Shown: positions 1-8,629, counted from the first letter of the stretch. The stretch is 64,000 nucleotides of DNA from Bacillus licheniformis DSM 13 = ATCC 14580 (GCF_000011645.1 NC_006270.3:1609501-1673500); one strand, 5' to 3'. Numbers and translations: made by a program. Notes: a model not told the origin generated them from the letters alone.

Positions 1-1
1 C

Positions 2-1078
2 AACCTCTACCGCTCGGTTCAAACGAGCGGAGGGGCTGAAGAAGCGGTTCAAACCGTGAAATTGGAAGAAAAAGAGATTTCTTCTGAAGTCATGGTTCCG
101 GGGACCCTTCAGTTTGCAAACGAACAATACGAATATTTTGAACCTGAAAAAGGAGAAATTGCCGACATCAAAGTAAAAGAAGGCGATAAGGTGAAAAAAG
201 GAGATGTGCTTTTCACCTATACAAATGAAGAAATTCGCCTGGAAAAGGAGCAAAACGCTTTATCCATTCAATCGAAGGATCTCCAGCTTGAACAGGTTAA
301 GCGAAAAATCAGCAGCCTAAAAAGCAAGGAAGACGAGCTGAAGGCTGAGCTCGGAGCGGAAAAAGCCAAGAGGCAAATTGATGAAGAACGGTCACAGCTT
401 GAAATGGAAGAAAAATCGCTCCAGCTTGAACTGAAACAAGCCGACCTGCAAAAGGAAACGCTCGAGAAGAAATCGGCAGCGCTGCAAGTGAAAAGCGGCA
501 TTGACGGGACGGTTATTACCGTTGACAAACAAGCCGCTGCAAAGCAATCGGATATTCAAAAGCCGGTTATACATATAGGTAACGAGGACAAGCTTGTCGT
601 TAAAGGCGTGCTCTCAGAGTATGACACATTGAAAGTGAAAAAGGGACAGAACGTGACCATCACGTCGGATGTCATCCAAAATAAAGAGTGGCGTGGAAGG
701 GTATCACAAGTCGGATTGGTTCCCAAAGAAGAGGCGTCTGCAGGTGTTGCGGGAACAAAGGAGCAAGCTGTTCAATATCCGTTTGAAGTCAAAATAAAAG
801 GGGAGCGTCCTAAAGCAAAGTCCGGCTTTAACATGATTCTCAAAATCCAGACGGACAAAAGAATCGTTCAGGCTCTTCCTGAAGATGCCGTCAAGCAGGA
901 TGGTGATCAATCATACGTGTTTGCCGTAAGAGACGGCAAGGCAAAACGGATCAATGTCAAAACCGGTGAGAAAGCAGACGGCCTCGTTGAAATTACCGGC
1001 GGTCTGACAAACAAGGACCCGGTTATCGCAAACCCGGCCGAGGATATGAAAAGCGGAACGGAAGTGAAGCTTCAATGA
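2..1078 (+). CDS. yknX: YknX, membrane fusion (HlyD-type) subunit of an ABC exporter; 5' end cut by the window
   Basis: The frame is open from base 2, so the N-terminal membrane anchor lies outside the window; the 358 visible residues fit the rest of a roughly 380-residue family member. A biotinyl-lipoyl-like half (GEIADIKVKEGDKVKKGD) is followed by a long charged coiled coil (about positions 240-470), the second lipoyl half (IDGTVITVDKQAA) and beta-barrel segments ending in IANPAEDMKSGTEVKLQ. In B. subtilis YknX works with YknW, YknY and YknZ and protects against the cannibalism toxin SDP. It overlaps yknY by 4 bases (ATGA), so the two are translationally coupled. The GTG at position 56 is internal, not the start. 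Confidence 0.93.
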   Translation, partial: NLYRSVQTSGGAEEAVQTVKLEEKEISSEVMVPGTLQFANEQYEYFEPEKGEIADIKVKEGDKVKKGDVLFTYTNEEIRLEKEQNALSIQSKDLQLEQVKRKISSLKSKEDELKAELGAEKAKRQIDEERSQLEMEEKSLQLELKQADLQKETLEKKSAALQVKSGIDGTVITVDKQAAAKQSDIQKPVIHIGNEDKLVVKGVLSEYDTLKVKKGQNVTITSDVIQNKEWRGRVSQVGLVPKEEASAGVAGTKEQAVQYPFEVKIKGERPKAKSGFNMILKIQTDKRIVQALPEDAVKQDGDQSYVFAVRDGKAKRINVKTGEKADGLVEITGGLTNKDPVIANPAEDMKSGTEVKLQ

Positions 1079-1767
1079 TTGAGCTTTCCAAAGTGAAAAA
1101 AAGCTACCAAATCGGAGGAGAAACCATTGATGTTCTCAGGGAGATCGATATGAAAATCGAGCCGGGAGAATATCTGTCCATCATGGGGCCGTCCGGTTCG
1201 GGAAAATCGACGATCATGAACATTATCGGCTGCCTTGACCGCCCGACATCGGGTATTTACAGGCTGGACGGCGAGGATATTTCATCATACGGCGAAAGGG
1301 AGCTTGCCGGTGTCAGAAACCGTTTAATCGGTTTTGTTTTTCAGCAGTTTCAGCTTCTGCCGCGCTTGAATGCCATAAAAAATGTGGAGCTTCCGATGAT
1401 TTACGGCGGCGTTCCAAGAAAGGAGCGGCGGGAGCGGGCTGAACGGGCGCTCGAAAAAGTCGGGCTCAAGGACAGAATGCGCCATATGCCGAACGAGCTT
1501 TCCGGCGGGCAAAAACAGCGTGTAGCCATCGCTAGAGCGATCGTCAATGAACCGAAACTGATATTGGCTGATGAACCGACCGGAGCGCTCGATACGAAAA
1601 CAAGCCGGGACATCATGGAGCAATTCACCGAATTGAATGAGGAAGGAACGACGGTGGTGCTCGTCACACACGAACCTGAAATTGCGGACTATACAAGCCG
1701 GACCATCATGGTGAGGGACGGTGTGATCGTCTCGCCGGAAACAGAGCGGAGGGGGACGGTGCAATGA
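1075..1767 (+). CDS. yknY: YknY, ATP-binding subunit of the YknXYZ exporter
   Basis: A 230-residue MacB/LolD-type ATPase. Walker A GPSGSGKST lies at residues 38-46, the Q-loop at 90-91, signature LSGGQ at 142-146, Walker B LILADE at 162-167 followed by PTGALD, and the switch histidine in VTHE near 199. It overlaps yknX and yknZ by 4 bases each, typical of a tightly coupled operon encoding one complex. It should hydrolyse ATP on the cytoplasmic side to power the YknZ permease and the YknX adaptor. The family has one ATPase domain per chain, so a dimer is expected. Confidence 0.96.
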   Translation: MIELSKVKKSYQIGGETIDVLREIDMKIEPGEYLSIMGPSGSGKSTIMNIIGCLDRPTSGIYRLDGEDISSYGERELAGVRNRLIGFVFQQFQLLPRLNAIKNVELPMIYGGVPRKERRERAERALEKVGLKDRMRHMPNELSGGQKQRVAIARAIVNEPKLILADEPTGALDTKTSRDIMEQFTELNEEGTTVVLVTHEPEIADYTSRTIMVRDGVIVSPETERRGTVQ

Positions 1768-2957
1768 ATCTCATCGAAAACTTGAGAATGGCTTTAAGTT
1801 CCATCCTTTCCCATAAACTGCGATCGATTTTAACAATGCTTGGAATCATTATTGGTGTAGGCTCCGTTATTGTCGTTGTTGCAGCGGGGCAAGGAGGAGA
1901 GCAGATGCTCAAGCAGACGATCAGCGGACCCGGCAACACGGTCGAAATCTATTATCAGCCCAGCAATGAAGAATTAACCGCCAATCCGAACGCCTACTTA
2001 GACGCCGGCTTCACCGAAGAAGACATCAGAAGCTTAAAGTCACTCGAAGGCGTGAAACATGTCGTTGCGAAAACAACCGAGTCCATGAATGCCCGCTTCC
2101 GGGATGAAAATACGGATGCCGCTGTAAACGGCATTAATGACGGATATATCAGCATCAATTCGATGGAAATCGAAAAGGGAAGAGAATTTTCAGAAGAGGA
2201 TTACCTTGCTGGAAGCAGGGTCGCCATTATTTCGCCGAAGCTTGCGGAAGAACTGTTTTCTCAGCAGTCGCCTCTCGGCCGTGTCGTATGGATAAATAGC
2301 CAGCCTGTTGAAATCATCGGCGTATTGAAAGAAGAAACCGGGCTGCTTGCATTGGGGATGAATGAGATGTATGTTCCATTTTCAATGTTAAAATCGTCCT
2401 TCGGCATCAGCGACTATGACTCTGTCTCCGTTCAAGCTGAGTCTGCCGACGATCTGCAGGCCGTCGGGAAGCGGGCTGCAGCGGCCGTCAACAAGAATCA
2501 CGGCACTTCGGACTCGTACGAAGTGATGAACATGGAGGCCATAGCGGCCGGAATCAGCCAGATTACAACAATTATGACGATGTTCATCGGTTCAATTGCA
2601 GGCATTTCTTTACTCGTTGGGGGGATCGGCGTCATGAATATTATGCTGGTGTCGGTCACTGAACGGACGAGGGAAATCGGGATTCGAAAATCGCTTGGTG
2701 CAACAAGAGGCCAGATTCTGATGCAATTTTTAATAGAATCGTCTTTAATTACACTGATCGGCGGGGTGTTTGGCATCGGCCTTGGATACGGCGGTGCAGC
2801 CCTCGTATCGTTTTTTGCCGGGTGGCCGCCGCTCGTTTCCTGGCAGGTGGTCCTCGGAGGCGTCCTGTTCAGCATGGCGATCGGGATTATCTTTGGACTC
2901 ATCCCGGCCAATAAAGCGGCCCGCCTTCATCCGATTGATGCATTGAGGTATGAGTAA
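1764..2957 (+). CDS. yknZ: YknZ, MacB/FtsX-type ABC permease
   Basis: A 397-residue membrane protein with the MacB layout: one N-terminal helix (about residues 18-40, LRSILTMLGIIIGVGSVIVVVAA), a large extracellular MacB_PCD domain (about 45-260) and a C-terminal FtsX domain with three helices. The conserved motif TERTREIGIRKSLGATRGQI precedes the second helix of the FtsX part. It is the last gene of the exporter operon and is followed by an intrinsic terminator about 90 bases on. Like other MacB-type systems it more likely acts mechanically on periplasm-side substrates than as a classic channel; that is family knowledge, not visible here. Confidence 0.95.
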   Translation: MNLIENLRMALSSILSHKLRSILTMLGIIIGVGSVIVVVAAGQGGEQMLKQTISGPGNTVEIYYQPSNEELTANPNAYLDAGFTEEDIRSLKSLEGVKHVVAKTTESMNARFRDENTDAAVNGINDGYISINSMEIEKGREFSEEDYLAGSRVAIISPKLAEELFSQQSPLGRVVWINSQPVEIIGVLKEETGLLALGMNEMYVPFSMLKSSFGISDYDSVSVQAESADDLQAVGKRAAAAVNKNHGTSDSYEVMNMEAIAAGISQITTIMTMFIGSIAGISLLVGGIGVMNIMLVSVTERTREIGIRKSLGATRGQILMQFLIESSLITLIGGVFGIGLGYGGAALVSFFAGWPPLVSWQVVLGGVLFSMAIGIIFGLIPANKAARLHPIDALRYE

Positions 2958-2958
2958 G

Positions 2959-3054
2959 ATGGTTGAGAAACTTGAAGCAGTTGCAGGAAAAACCCAAATG
3001 CACGAATGGTCCATGCCAGTACGTCAGACTATCGACAATATTGAAACCGCCTGA
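2959..3054 (+). CDS. possible 31-residue ORF between yknZ and its terminator
   Basis: An ATG two bases after the yknZ stop opens a 31-codon frame (begins MVEKLEAVAGKTQM). A GAGGT element at 2945-2949, inside the 3' end of yknZ, is 9 bases upstream, a workable ribosome binding site. The TGA stop lies inside the terminator stem. I do not recognise the peptide and have no conservation evidence; it could simply be chance spacer sequence. Confidence 0.2.
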   Translation: MVEKLEAVAGKTQMHEWSMPVRQTIDNIETA

Positions 3055-3067
3055 GCAGGCGGTTTTT
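3046..3067 (+). terminator. intrinsic terminator of yknXYZ
   Basis: Stem AACCGCC / GGCGGTT around the loop TGAGCA-type bases, followed by a T tract. It ends the yknXYZ transcript. Confidence 0.85.
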
Positions 3068-3324
3068 TTATGGAAAAGCAAATTTGATCAGGCATATGGT
3101 GTATGGATGTTCCGGTTAAACATGCCTATATAAAGGGATGCTTGGTGCTTGGTGGCTACATTCCGGCCGAGAAGCCTCTATTAAATCTACTTGGAATATG
3201 CATCAGCAGCCGGAGAACGATGGATCGGCATTTCAATTATATTTATATCCATGTTGCGGCCTGTCTTACTATATCAATTTATAGAAAATATTCAGTAATC
3301 GGAAACAGGATACAGATTTGCTGT

Positions 3325-3353
3325 AAAACCTCATGCGGTGAGCATGGGGTTTT
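3325..3353 (+). terminator. terminator-like hairpin in the yknZ-fruR gap
   Basis: AAAACCTCATGC, a 5-base loop GGTGA, then GCATGGGGTTTT: a 12-bp stem with one G-U pair, ending in TTTT. It stands in a gene-free stretch (about 3070-3514) with no gene directly upstream of it, because yknZ already has its own terminator at 3046-3067. The rest of the gap shows only a chance-looking 91-codon frame at 3103-3378 without codon character or a ribosome site. The hairpin may end an unannotated small RNA or be a second, back-up terminator. Confidence 0.5.
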
Positions 3354-3514
3354 ATCCTGTGACCTGAATGATGTTTGAAGGAATAGATAATAATAATGTC
3401 ACATATTTTTGCGGATTTTTATAGTTTATACAGTTTACAAACGGTACATATCACGTTAATATTTTAAAATGTGAAAGATTTTGATGGTTATTGAATGAAT
3501 TTGAAAGATTTTTG

Positions 3515-3543
3515 TTGAGTTATGTCGAAAAAGCGTTTACAAT
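3515..3543 (+). promoter_or_regulatory. SigA-type promoter of fruRKA
   Basis: TTGAGT (3515-3520), 17-base spacer, TACAAT (3538-3543). Positioned 45 bases upstream of the fruR start. The -10 box is overlapped by the catabolite-response-like site at 3528-3541. Confidence 0.6.
3528..3541 (+). promoter_or_regulatory. candidate cre (CcpA) site on the fru promoter
   Basis: AAAAAGCGTTTACA agrees with the consensus TGWAARCGNTTWCW at 12 of 14 positions (the first two differ). It covers the spacer and most of the -10, a position that would block RNA polymerase. A second 12/14 match, TGAAGGCGTTTCCA, lies at 3560-3573 just downstream of the start point. Both were matched by eye. Confidence 0.5.
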
Positions 3544-3587
3544 GAAATTGTAAGCTTAATGAAGGCGTTTCCAAAAGGGGTGATAAT

Positions 3588-4343
3588 GTGTTGACTCCCG
3601 AACGGCATCAGCTGATTATTGACGAGATTGAAAAGCATGATGTCGTGAAAATCCAGTACTTAATGAATTTAACGAACGCATCTGAGTCAACGATCAGAAG
3701 AGATTTGTCGACGCTGGAAGCCCGCGGATATTTAAAGCGTGTTCATGGAGGGGCATCAAGGCTTTCCGATATTCGTACGGAGCCTGACATGCTAGAGAAA
3801 TCATCCAAAAACCTTCATGAAAAGCGAAAAATCGCTCAAGAAGCGGCCTCACTTCTTGAAGAAGGCGATTGTATTTACCTTGATGCCGGAACGACCACAT
3901 TGCAAATGATCGATTTTATCAATCCAGAGATGGATATTATCGTGGTTACAAATGGAGTCATGCACATTGAGGCACTAGGTAAAAAAGGCATTACTTTTTA
4001 TTTATTAGGCGGGTATGTGAAGTATAAAACCGGAGCGATCGTAGGCGGTTCGGCTTTATCAGCCATCAGCCAATACCGGTTTGACAAAAGCTTCATCGGC
4101 GTCAACGGCATTCATAAGGAAGCGGGGTTCACGACTCCGGATCCTGAAGAAGCGCTTTTGAAAACAAAAGCTGTCAACCAGGCGAAAAAAGCATTTATTT
4201 TAGCTGACGTTTCCAAGTTTGGGGAAATTTCATTTTCTGCCTTTGCCGGTTTAGACGAAGCAACTATCATTACAGCAGGATCTGCAAAACATTCATTTGA
4301 TAACTATCAAGAAAAAACTGTCGTAAAGGTAGTGAAAACATGA
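3588..4343 (+). CDS. fruR: FruR, DeoR-family repressor of the fructose operon
   Basis: A 251-residue DeoR-type regulator: N-terminal helix-turn-helix (about 20-45, VKIQYLMNLTNASESTIRRDLSTLE), the family signature LKRVHGGA, and a C-terminal sugar-phosphate sensor domain with DAGTTT, VTNG and GG motifs. The GTG start at 3588 follows AAAAGGGGTGA and gives the N-terminus MLTPERHQ seen in the B. subtilis protein. It is first in fruR-fruK-fruA and overlaps fruK by 4 bases (ATGA). By family knowledge it represses the operon and is relieved by fructose 1-phosphate, the product of FruA. Confidence 0.95.
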   Translation: MLTPERHQLIIDEIEKHDVVKIQYLMNLTNASESTIRRDLSTLEARGYLKRVHGGASRLSDIRTEPDMLEKSSKNLHEKRKIAQEAASLLEEGDCIYLDAGTTTLQMIDFINPEMDIIVVTNGVMHIEALGKKGITFYLLGGYVKYKTGAIVGGSALSAISQYRFDKSFIGVNGIHKEAGFTTPDPEEALLKTKAVNQAKKAFILADVSKFGEISFSAFAGLDEATIITAGSAKHSFDNYQEKTVVKVVKT

Positions 4344-5251
4344 TATACACTGTAACTCTCAACCCATCGGTCGACTATATTGTTCACGTTGAAGAATTTT
4401 CTGTAGGCGGGCTGAATCGTTCAGTCTATGACACGAAATATCCCGGAGGCAAAGGAATCAATGTCTCACGCGTACTGAACAGACACCATGTACCTTCAAA
4501 AGTTCTCGGTTTTATCGGCGGTTTTACCGGGGGATATATCAAATCATTTCTCGAAGAAGAGAAGCTTGAAACGGCTTTTCATGAGGTGAATGGCGACACG
4601 CGCATCAATGTCAAATTGAAGACCGGGGATGAGACGGAAATCAACGGGCAGGGGCCGGTCATCAGCGAAGAAGATTTCGCGGCCTTTTTAGACCAGTTTT
4701 CAGCGATGAAAGAAGGGGACATTGTTGTACTGGCGGGCAGCATTCCTTCATCATTGCCGCAGGACACATATGAAAAGATTGCGGAAAAATGCAAAGAGCA
4801 AAATGTCCGGGTTGTCGTTGATATTTCGGGTGAGGCCCTTTTAAAAGCAGCAGAAATGAAGCCGCTTTTAATGAAACCGAACCATCACGAGCTCGGAGAA
4901 ATGTTTGGAACAACTATCACCTCGGCCGAAGAAGCGGTGCCTTACGGAAAGAAACTCGTTGAACGCGGGGCTGAAAACGCGATCGTTTCCATGGCTGGAG
5001 AAGGCGCACTTTTATGTACAAAAGACGGTGTCTACCATGCCAACGTACCTAAAGGAAAGCTCGTAAACTCAGTCGGTGCGGGGGATTCAGTGGTTGCAGG
5101 CTTTCTCGCAGGCATTGAAAAACAGCTTGGCATCAAAGAAGCTTTTCGCTTAGGAGTCGCTTCAGGAAGCGCAACTGCCTTTTCAGAGGAGCTGGGAACG
5201 GAAGAGCTCGTTCACAAGCTGCTTCCGGAAGTTCAAGTCAAAGCGATATAA
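4340..5251 (+). CDS. fruK: FruK, 1-phosphofructokinase
   Basis: A 303-residue PfkB-family kinase. Substrate-binding motif TLNPSVDY at the N-terminus, GGKGINVSRVL at 36-46, and the C-terminal PfkB signature GAGDSVVAGF at about 246-255 with the catalytic Asp at 249. It phosphorylates fructose 1-phosphate to fructose 1,6-bisphosphate in the cytoplasm. It sits between the repressor and the transporter and is coupled to fruR by a 4-base overlap. The genetic context settles the choice between 1-phosphofructokinase and tagatose-6-phosphate kinase. Confidence 0.96.
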   Translation: MIYTVTLNPSVDYIVHVEEFSVGGLNRSVYDTKYPGGKGINVSRVLNRHHVPSKVLGFIGGFTGGYIKSFLEEEKLETAFHEVNGDTRINVKLKTGDETEINGQGPVISEEDFAAFLDQFSAMKEGDIVVLAGSIPSSLPQDTYEKIAEKCKEQNVRVVVDISGEALLKAAEMKPLLMKPNHHELGEMFGTTITSAEEAVPYGKKLVERGAENAIVSMAGEGALLCTKDGVYHANVPKGKLVNSVGAGDSVVAGFLAGIEKQLGIKEAFRLGVASGSATAFSEELGTEELVHKLLPEVQVKAI

Positions 5252-5264
5252 AGGAGGAAAGGTT

Positions 5265-7160
5265 ATGAAAATAACTGAGCTACTAACAAAGCATACGATC
5301 AAGTTAAACCTTGAGAGCAGCCAGAAAGAAAACGTTATCGAAGAACTCGTCAGCGTTTTGGATCAGGCTGGCAAGTTGAATGATAAAGAAGGCTACAAAG
5401 AAGCTGTGATCAACCGCGAGAAACAAAGCTCTACCGGTATCGGCGAAGGCATCGCCATCCCGCATGCGAAAACGGCAAGCGTCAAAGAGCCTGCGATCGC
5501 GTTCGGCCGTTCAAAAGGCGGCGTCGATTATGAATCCCTTGACGGCCAGCCAAGCCATCTCGTTTTCATGATCGCCGCTACAGACGGTGCAAATAACACT
5601 CACCTCGAAGCATTGTCAAGACTGTCGACTTTGCTTATGAGGGAGGAGATTCGCAAACAGCTGCTTGAAGCTTCATCTGAAGACGAAATCATCGACATCA
5701 TCAATCAGCATGATAAAGATGATGATGAAGAAGAAGAGCAGGCCGAAGAGGCTCCTGCACCATCAGCAAAAGGAAAAATCCTTGCGGTTACAGCATGCCC
5801 GACAGGGATCGCCCACACGTTCATGGCTGCGGATGCTTTGAAAGAAAAAGCGAAAGAGCTTGGGGTTGATATCAAAGTTGAAACGAACGGTTCAAGCGGT
5901 ATTAAAAATGGTCTGACGGCCCAGGAAATCGAAGATGCCGTTGCGATCATTGTCGCCGCCGACAAGCAGGTTGAAATGGAACGCTTTCAAGGCAAGCATG
6001 TCATTGAAGTACCTGTAACAGCAGGTATCAGACGTCCGCAAGAGCTGATTGAGCAGGCGCTGAAACAAGACGCGCCTATCTATCAGGGTAAAGGCGGCGG
6101 TGCAACCGCTTCTGAAGACGGAGCTGCCAAAGGAAAAGGCGGCGGTTTCTACAAACACTTGATGAGCGGTGTCAGCAACATGCTGCCGTTCGTCGTCGGG
6201 GGCGGGATCTTAGTTGCGATTTCGTTCTTCTGGGGAATTAACGCGACCAAGCCGGGAGATCCGACTTATAATGAGTTCGCTGCTGTATTAAATAATATTG
6301 GCGGAACGAATGCACTTGGATTAATTGTCGCTGTATTGGCCGGATTTATCGCGATGAGCATTGCAGATCGTCCGGGATTTGCGCCTGGTATGGTCGGCGG
6401 TTTCATGGCGACACAAGCTGGCGCAGGTTTCTTAGGCGGCCTGATTGCCGGTTTCTTAGCTGGTTATATTGTTGTCCTGTTGAAAAAAGTGTTCGCTGGT
6501 CTGCCGCAAGTGCTTGACGGTTTAAAACCTGTGCTGCTCTACCCGCTGTTTGGAATATTCTTGACCGGAATCATTATGCAATATGTTGTCAATACGCCTG
6601 TCAAGTACATTATGGACGGCATGACACATTGGCTTGAAGGTCTTGGAACAGGAAACCTTGTCGTAATGGGTATTGTTTTAGGCGGTATGATGGCGATTGA
6701 TATGGGCGGTCCGATCAACAAAGCGGCCTTTACATTCGGTATCGCAATGATTGAAGCTGGAAACTTTGGGCCTCACGCAGCCATCATGGCAGGCGGTATG
6801 GTGCCTCCGCTTGGAATTGCCCTTGCAACGACTTTCTTTAAAAATAAATTCTCAAAACGGGATCGCGAAGCCGGAATTACCAACTACGTGATGGGCTTGT
6901 CATTTATTACTGAAGGTGCGATTCCTTTTGCGGCAGCAGATCCGGCACGCGTCATTCCTGCTTGTATCATCGGGTCAGCAGTTGCCGGCGGTCTGTCTCA
7001 ATTTTTCCATGTCACACTGCAAGCGCCGCATGGCGGAATATTCGTTCTCTTCTTTACGACGAATCATGCGCTGCTGTATCTCCTCAGCATCTTGATCGGT
7101 GCGGTTGTGACAGCTTTGATTCTCGGCGTTTTGAAAAAGCCGGTTCCAACTGAAAAATAA
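5265..7160 (+). CDS. fruA: FruA, fructose-specific PTS enzyme IIABC
   Basis: A 631-residue fusion in the order IIA-IIB-IIC. IIA occupies about 1-145 with the phosphorylated His67 in AIPHAKT; an acidic linker (about 150-165) leads to IIB (about 170-270) with active Cys178 in KILAVTACPTGIAHTF; IIC (about 290-631) is a multi-helix membrane domain with the conserved DMGGPINKAAF stretch. It imports fructose as fructose 1-phosphate using phosphate from HPr. AAAGGAGGAAAGGTT precedes the ATG. The length matches B. subtilis FruA and all three catalytic features are intact. Confidence 0.97.
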   Translation: MKITELLTKHTIKLNLESSQKENVIEELVSVLDQAGKLNDKEGYKEAVINREKQSSTGIGEGIAIPHAKTASVKEPAIAFGRSKGGVDYESLDGQPSHLVFMIAATDGANNTHLEALSRLSTLLMREEIRKQLLEASSEDEIIDIINQHDKDDDEEEEQAEEAPAPSAKGKILAVTACPTGIAHTFMAADALKEKAKELGVDIKVETNGSSGIKNGLTAQEIEDAVAIIVAADKQVEMERFQGKHVIEVPVTAGIRRPQELIEQALKQDAPIYQGKGGGATASEDGAAKGKGGGFYKHLMSGVSNMLPFVVGGGILVAISFFWGINATKPGDPTYNEFAAVLNNIGGTNALGLIVAVLAGFIAMSIADRPGFAPGMVGGFMATQAGAGFLGGLIAGFLAGYIVVLLKKVFAGLPQVLDGLKPVLLYPLFGIFLTGIIMQYVVNTPVKYIMDGMTHWLEGLGTGNLVVMGIVLGGMMAIDMGGPINKAAFTFGIAMIEAGNFGPHAAIMAGGMVPPLGIALATTFFKNKFSKRDREAGITNYVMGLSFITEGAIPFAAADPARVIPACIIGSAVAGGLSQFFHVTLQAPHGGIFVLFFTTNHALLYLLSILIGAVVTALILGVLKKPVPTEK

Positions 7161-7165
7161 GTGCT

Positions 7166-7206
7166 GAAAGTGCCACAGTAATCCCTCTCGTGGCACTTTC
7201 TTTTTT
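7166..7206 (+). terminator. intrinsic terminator of fruRKA
   Basis: GAAAGTGCCAC, 13-base loop, GTGGCACTTTC, then six T residues. Perfect 11-bp stem directly after fruA. Confidence 0.92.
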
Positions 7207-7326
7207 ACTGTTTTTGCCGGAAGTGAGCGCGGGGATTATGTATTCAGCGGGAACTTGTGATAAAGTATAGGAAAGCTTTTATTTTGGCATGTATGCTGTG
7301 ACAGACTGTTTTTAGGAGGAAGCGTT

Positions 7327-7887
7327 TTGACTGAAGAAAAATCCACCAATAAGAAAAACTCTCTCTTTGAATGGGTAAAAGCCATTATTATTGCAGTCGT
7401 TCTGGCGTTATTGATCAGGGCATTTTTATTCGAACCGTATTTAGTGGAAGGTACGTCGATGGACCCGACGCTGCACGACGGAGAGCGGCTGTTCGTCTAT
7501 AAAACGGTTAGATACGTAGGCGAATTTAAGCGGGGAGATATCGTCATTATCGACGGCGACGAAAAGAATGTCCATTATGTAAAGCGCTTGATCGGCCTGC
7601 CGGGAGATACCGTGCAAATGAAAGATGACACGCTGTACATAAACGGGAAGAAGGTGTCGGAGCCGTATCTTTCGGAAAACAGAAAAGAGGCGGAAGCAGT
7701 CGGCGTCAAGCTGACGGGCGACTTTGGCCCTGTGAAGGTTCCCGAAGGCAAGTATTTCGTGATGGGAGACAATCGCCAGAGGTCAATGGACAGCCGGAAC
7801 GGCCTCGGACTGATTGATAAAAAACGAGTGGCCGGAACTTCGCAATTTGTGTTTTTCCCGTTTAACGAAATCCGAAAAACAGACTGA
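7327..7887 (+). CDS. sipT: SipT, type I signal peptidase
   Basis: A 186-residue signal peptidase of the short Gram-positive class. One N-terminal membrane helix (about 16-32), box B with catalytic Ser44 in VEGTSMDPTL, box D with catalytic Lys86 in HYVKRLIGLPGD, and box E MGDNRQRSMDSR. It cleaves signal peptides of secreted preproteins on the outer face of the membrane. The start is TTG at 7327, six bases after AGGAGGA. The gene follows fruA as in B. subtilis, which supports SipT over its paralogues SipS, SipU and SipV. A weak promoter TTGTGA-17-TTTATT lies at 7255-7283. Confidence 0.93.
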   Translation: MTEEKSTNKKNSLFEWVKAIIIAVVLALLIRAFLFEPYLVEGTSMDPTLHDGERLFVYKTVRYVGEFKRGDIVIIDGDEKNVHYVKRLIGLPGDTVQMKDDTLYINGKKVSEPYLSENRKEAEAVGVKLTGDFGPVKVPEGKYFVMGDNRQRSMDSRNGLGLIDKKRVAGTSQFVFFPFNEIRKTD

Positions 7888-7925
7888 AAAATGCCTGATG
7901 TCCATTTGGACAATCAGGCATTTTT
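7887..7925. terminator. bidirectional terminator between sipT and the convergent small membrane genes
   Basis: AAAATGCCTGA, loop, TCAGGCATTTTT. Both strands end in a U-rich run, so it can serve sipT (+) and the minus-strand gene ending at 7933. Its first base overlaps the sipT stop. Confidence 0.85.
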
Positions 7926-7932
7926 GCTTGAT

Positions 7933-8202
7933 TTATGCGGATAATGATGCCAGCACTGCGATAAACAGTACGGTAACGAACACAGAGGCCATAATCAGAA
8001 GAACGCTGTACAAGATTCTGATTTCCGCGGCTTCTTTTCCCCGTTTTGACAGCATTCGTTTCGCCGCGATATGAACGAACACGTAAATCATGGCAATCCC
8101 GATGTAAAGCCCCAGATCCCGTGCTGTAAAGCCGGTTATGGCAAGATAGACCCCTGCAAAAAAAATAAACATGCAGTATTCCGTCAAAGTGATAAGCTTC
8201 AT
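7933..8202 (-). CDS. small three-helix membrane protein of unknown function
   Basis: An 89-residue hydrophobic protein with about three membrane helices (roughly 8-25, 30-46 and 62-86) and a short basic loop RMLSKRGKEAAEIR. ATG start follows GGAGGAAACC. No catalytic motif is visible. In B. subtilis the gene ykoA occupies this place beside sipT; this gene or its upstream neighbour at 8215-8457 may correspond, but I cannot tell which. The two genes are 12 bases apart and probably form one minus-strand operon. Confidence 0.7.
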   Translation of the reverse strand: MKLITLTEYCMFIFFAGVYLAITGFTARDLGLYIGIAMIYVFVHIAAKRMLSKRGKEAAEIRILYSVLLIMASVFVTVLFIAVLASLSA

Positions 8203-8214
8203 GGTTTCCTCCGT

Positions 8215-8457
8215 CTAACGATCCGAGTTTTCTTCAAATATCACCTTTTTATAATATATCTTTTGGAGCCATCCCACAAGGAGGCCGAAGCCGATCAGCA
8301 GACAGGAAAATATAAAAAAGTCAGCGGTCCACATATCAAACCCTTTGAAAAGCCCGATAGACATCGTAGAAATCACCATGGCCACTGACGCGAAAAGCGC
8401 TTGGCGCGGCCTCGAATTAATCCATCTGATGATATCAGGGTCATCTTTCAATTTCAT
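8215..8457 (-). CDS. small two-helix membrane protein of unknown function
   Basis: An 80-residue protein starting MKLKDDPDIIRW, with two membrane helices (about 22-40 and 48-66). I place the start at the ATG at 8457 because GGGGGAAGGA lies just upstream, whereas the in-frame ATG at 8472 has no ribosome site and would make this element coding. It is upstream of, and likely co-transcribed with, the 89-residue membrane protein at 7933-8202. Function unknown. Confidence 0.65.
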   Translation of the reverse strand: MKLKDDPDIIRWINSRPRQALFASVAMVISTMSIGLFKGFDMWTADFFIFSCLLIGFGLLVGWLQKIYYKKVIFEENSDR

Positions 8458-8588
8458 TATTCCTTCCCCCATTCTTCATTAATTGTAACATATTGTCACA
8501 AAGAAAGTGGAAATAAGCGTTTTTTTGATATATTTTTCTTTCAAACTTTATCGTAAAAAAGCAAAGCATTTCTCTTGCGGAATTTTCG

Positions 8589-8597
8589 TGTTATACT
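8589..8597 (+). promoter_or_regulatory. extended -10 promoter of ykpA
   Basis: TGTTATACT fits the extended -10 pattern TGnTATAAT; no good -35 is seen 17-18 bases upstream, as is usual for extended -10 promoters. It is about 30 bases upstream of the ykpA start. Confidence 0.5.
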
Positions 8598-8629
8598 CAT
8601 TTTAATGAAGTATAGATGGAGGATATTAA

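Noticed and set aside
3103..3378. 91-codon frame on the plus strand between yknZ and fruR
   Set aside because: No ribosome site, irregular composition with many Ile/Cys, and it runs through a terminator-like hairpin; no recognisable homology.
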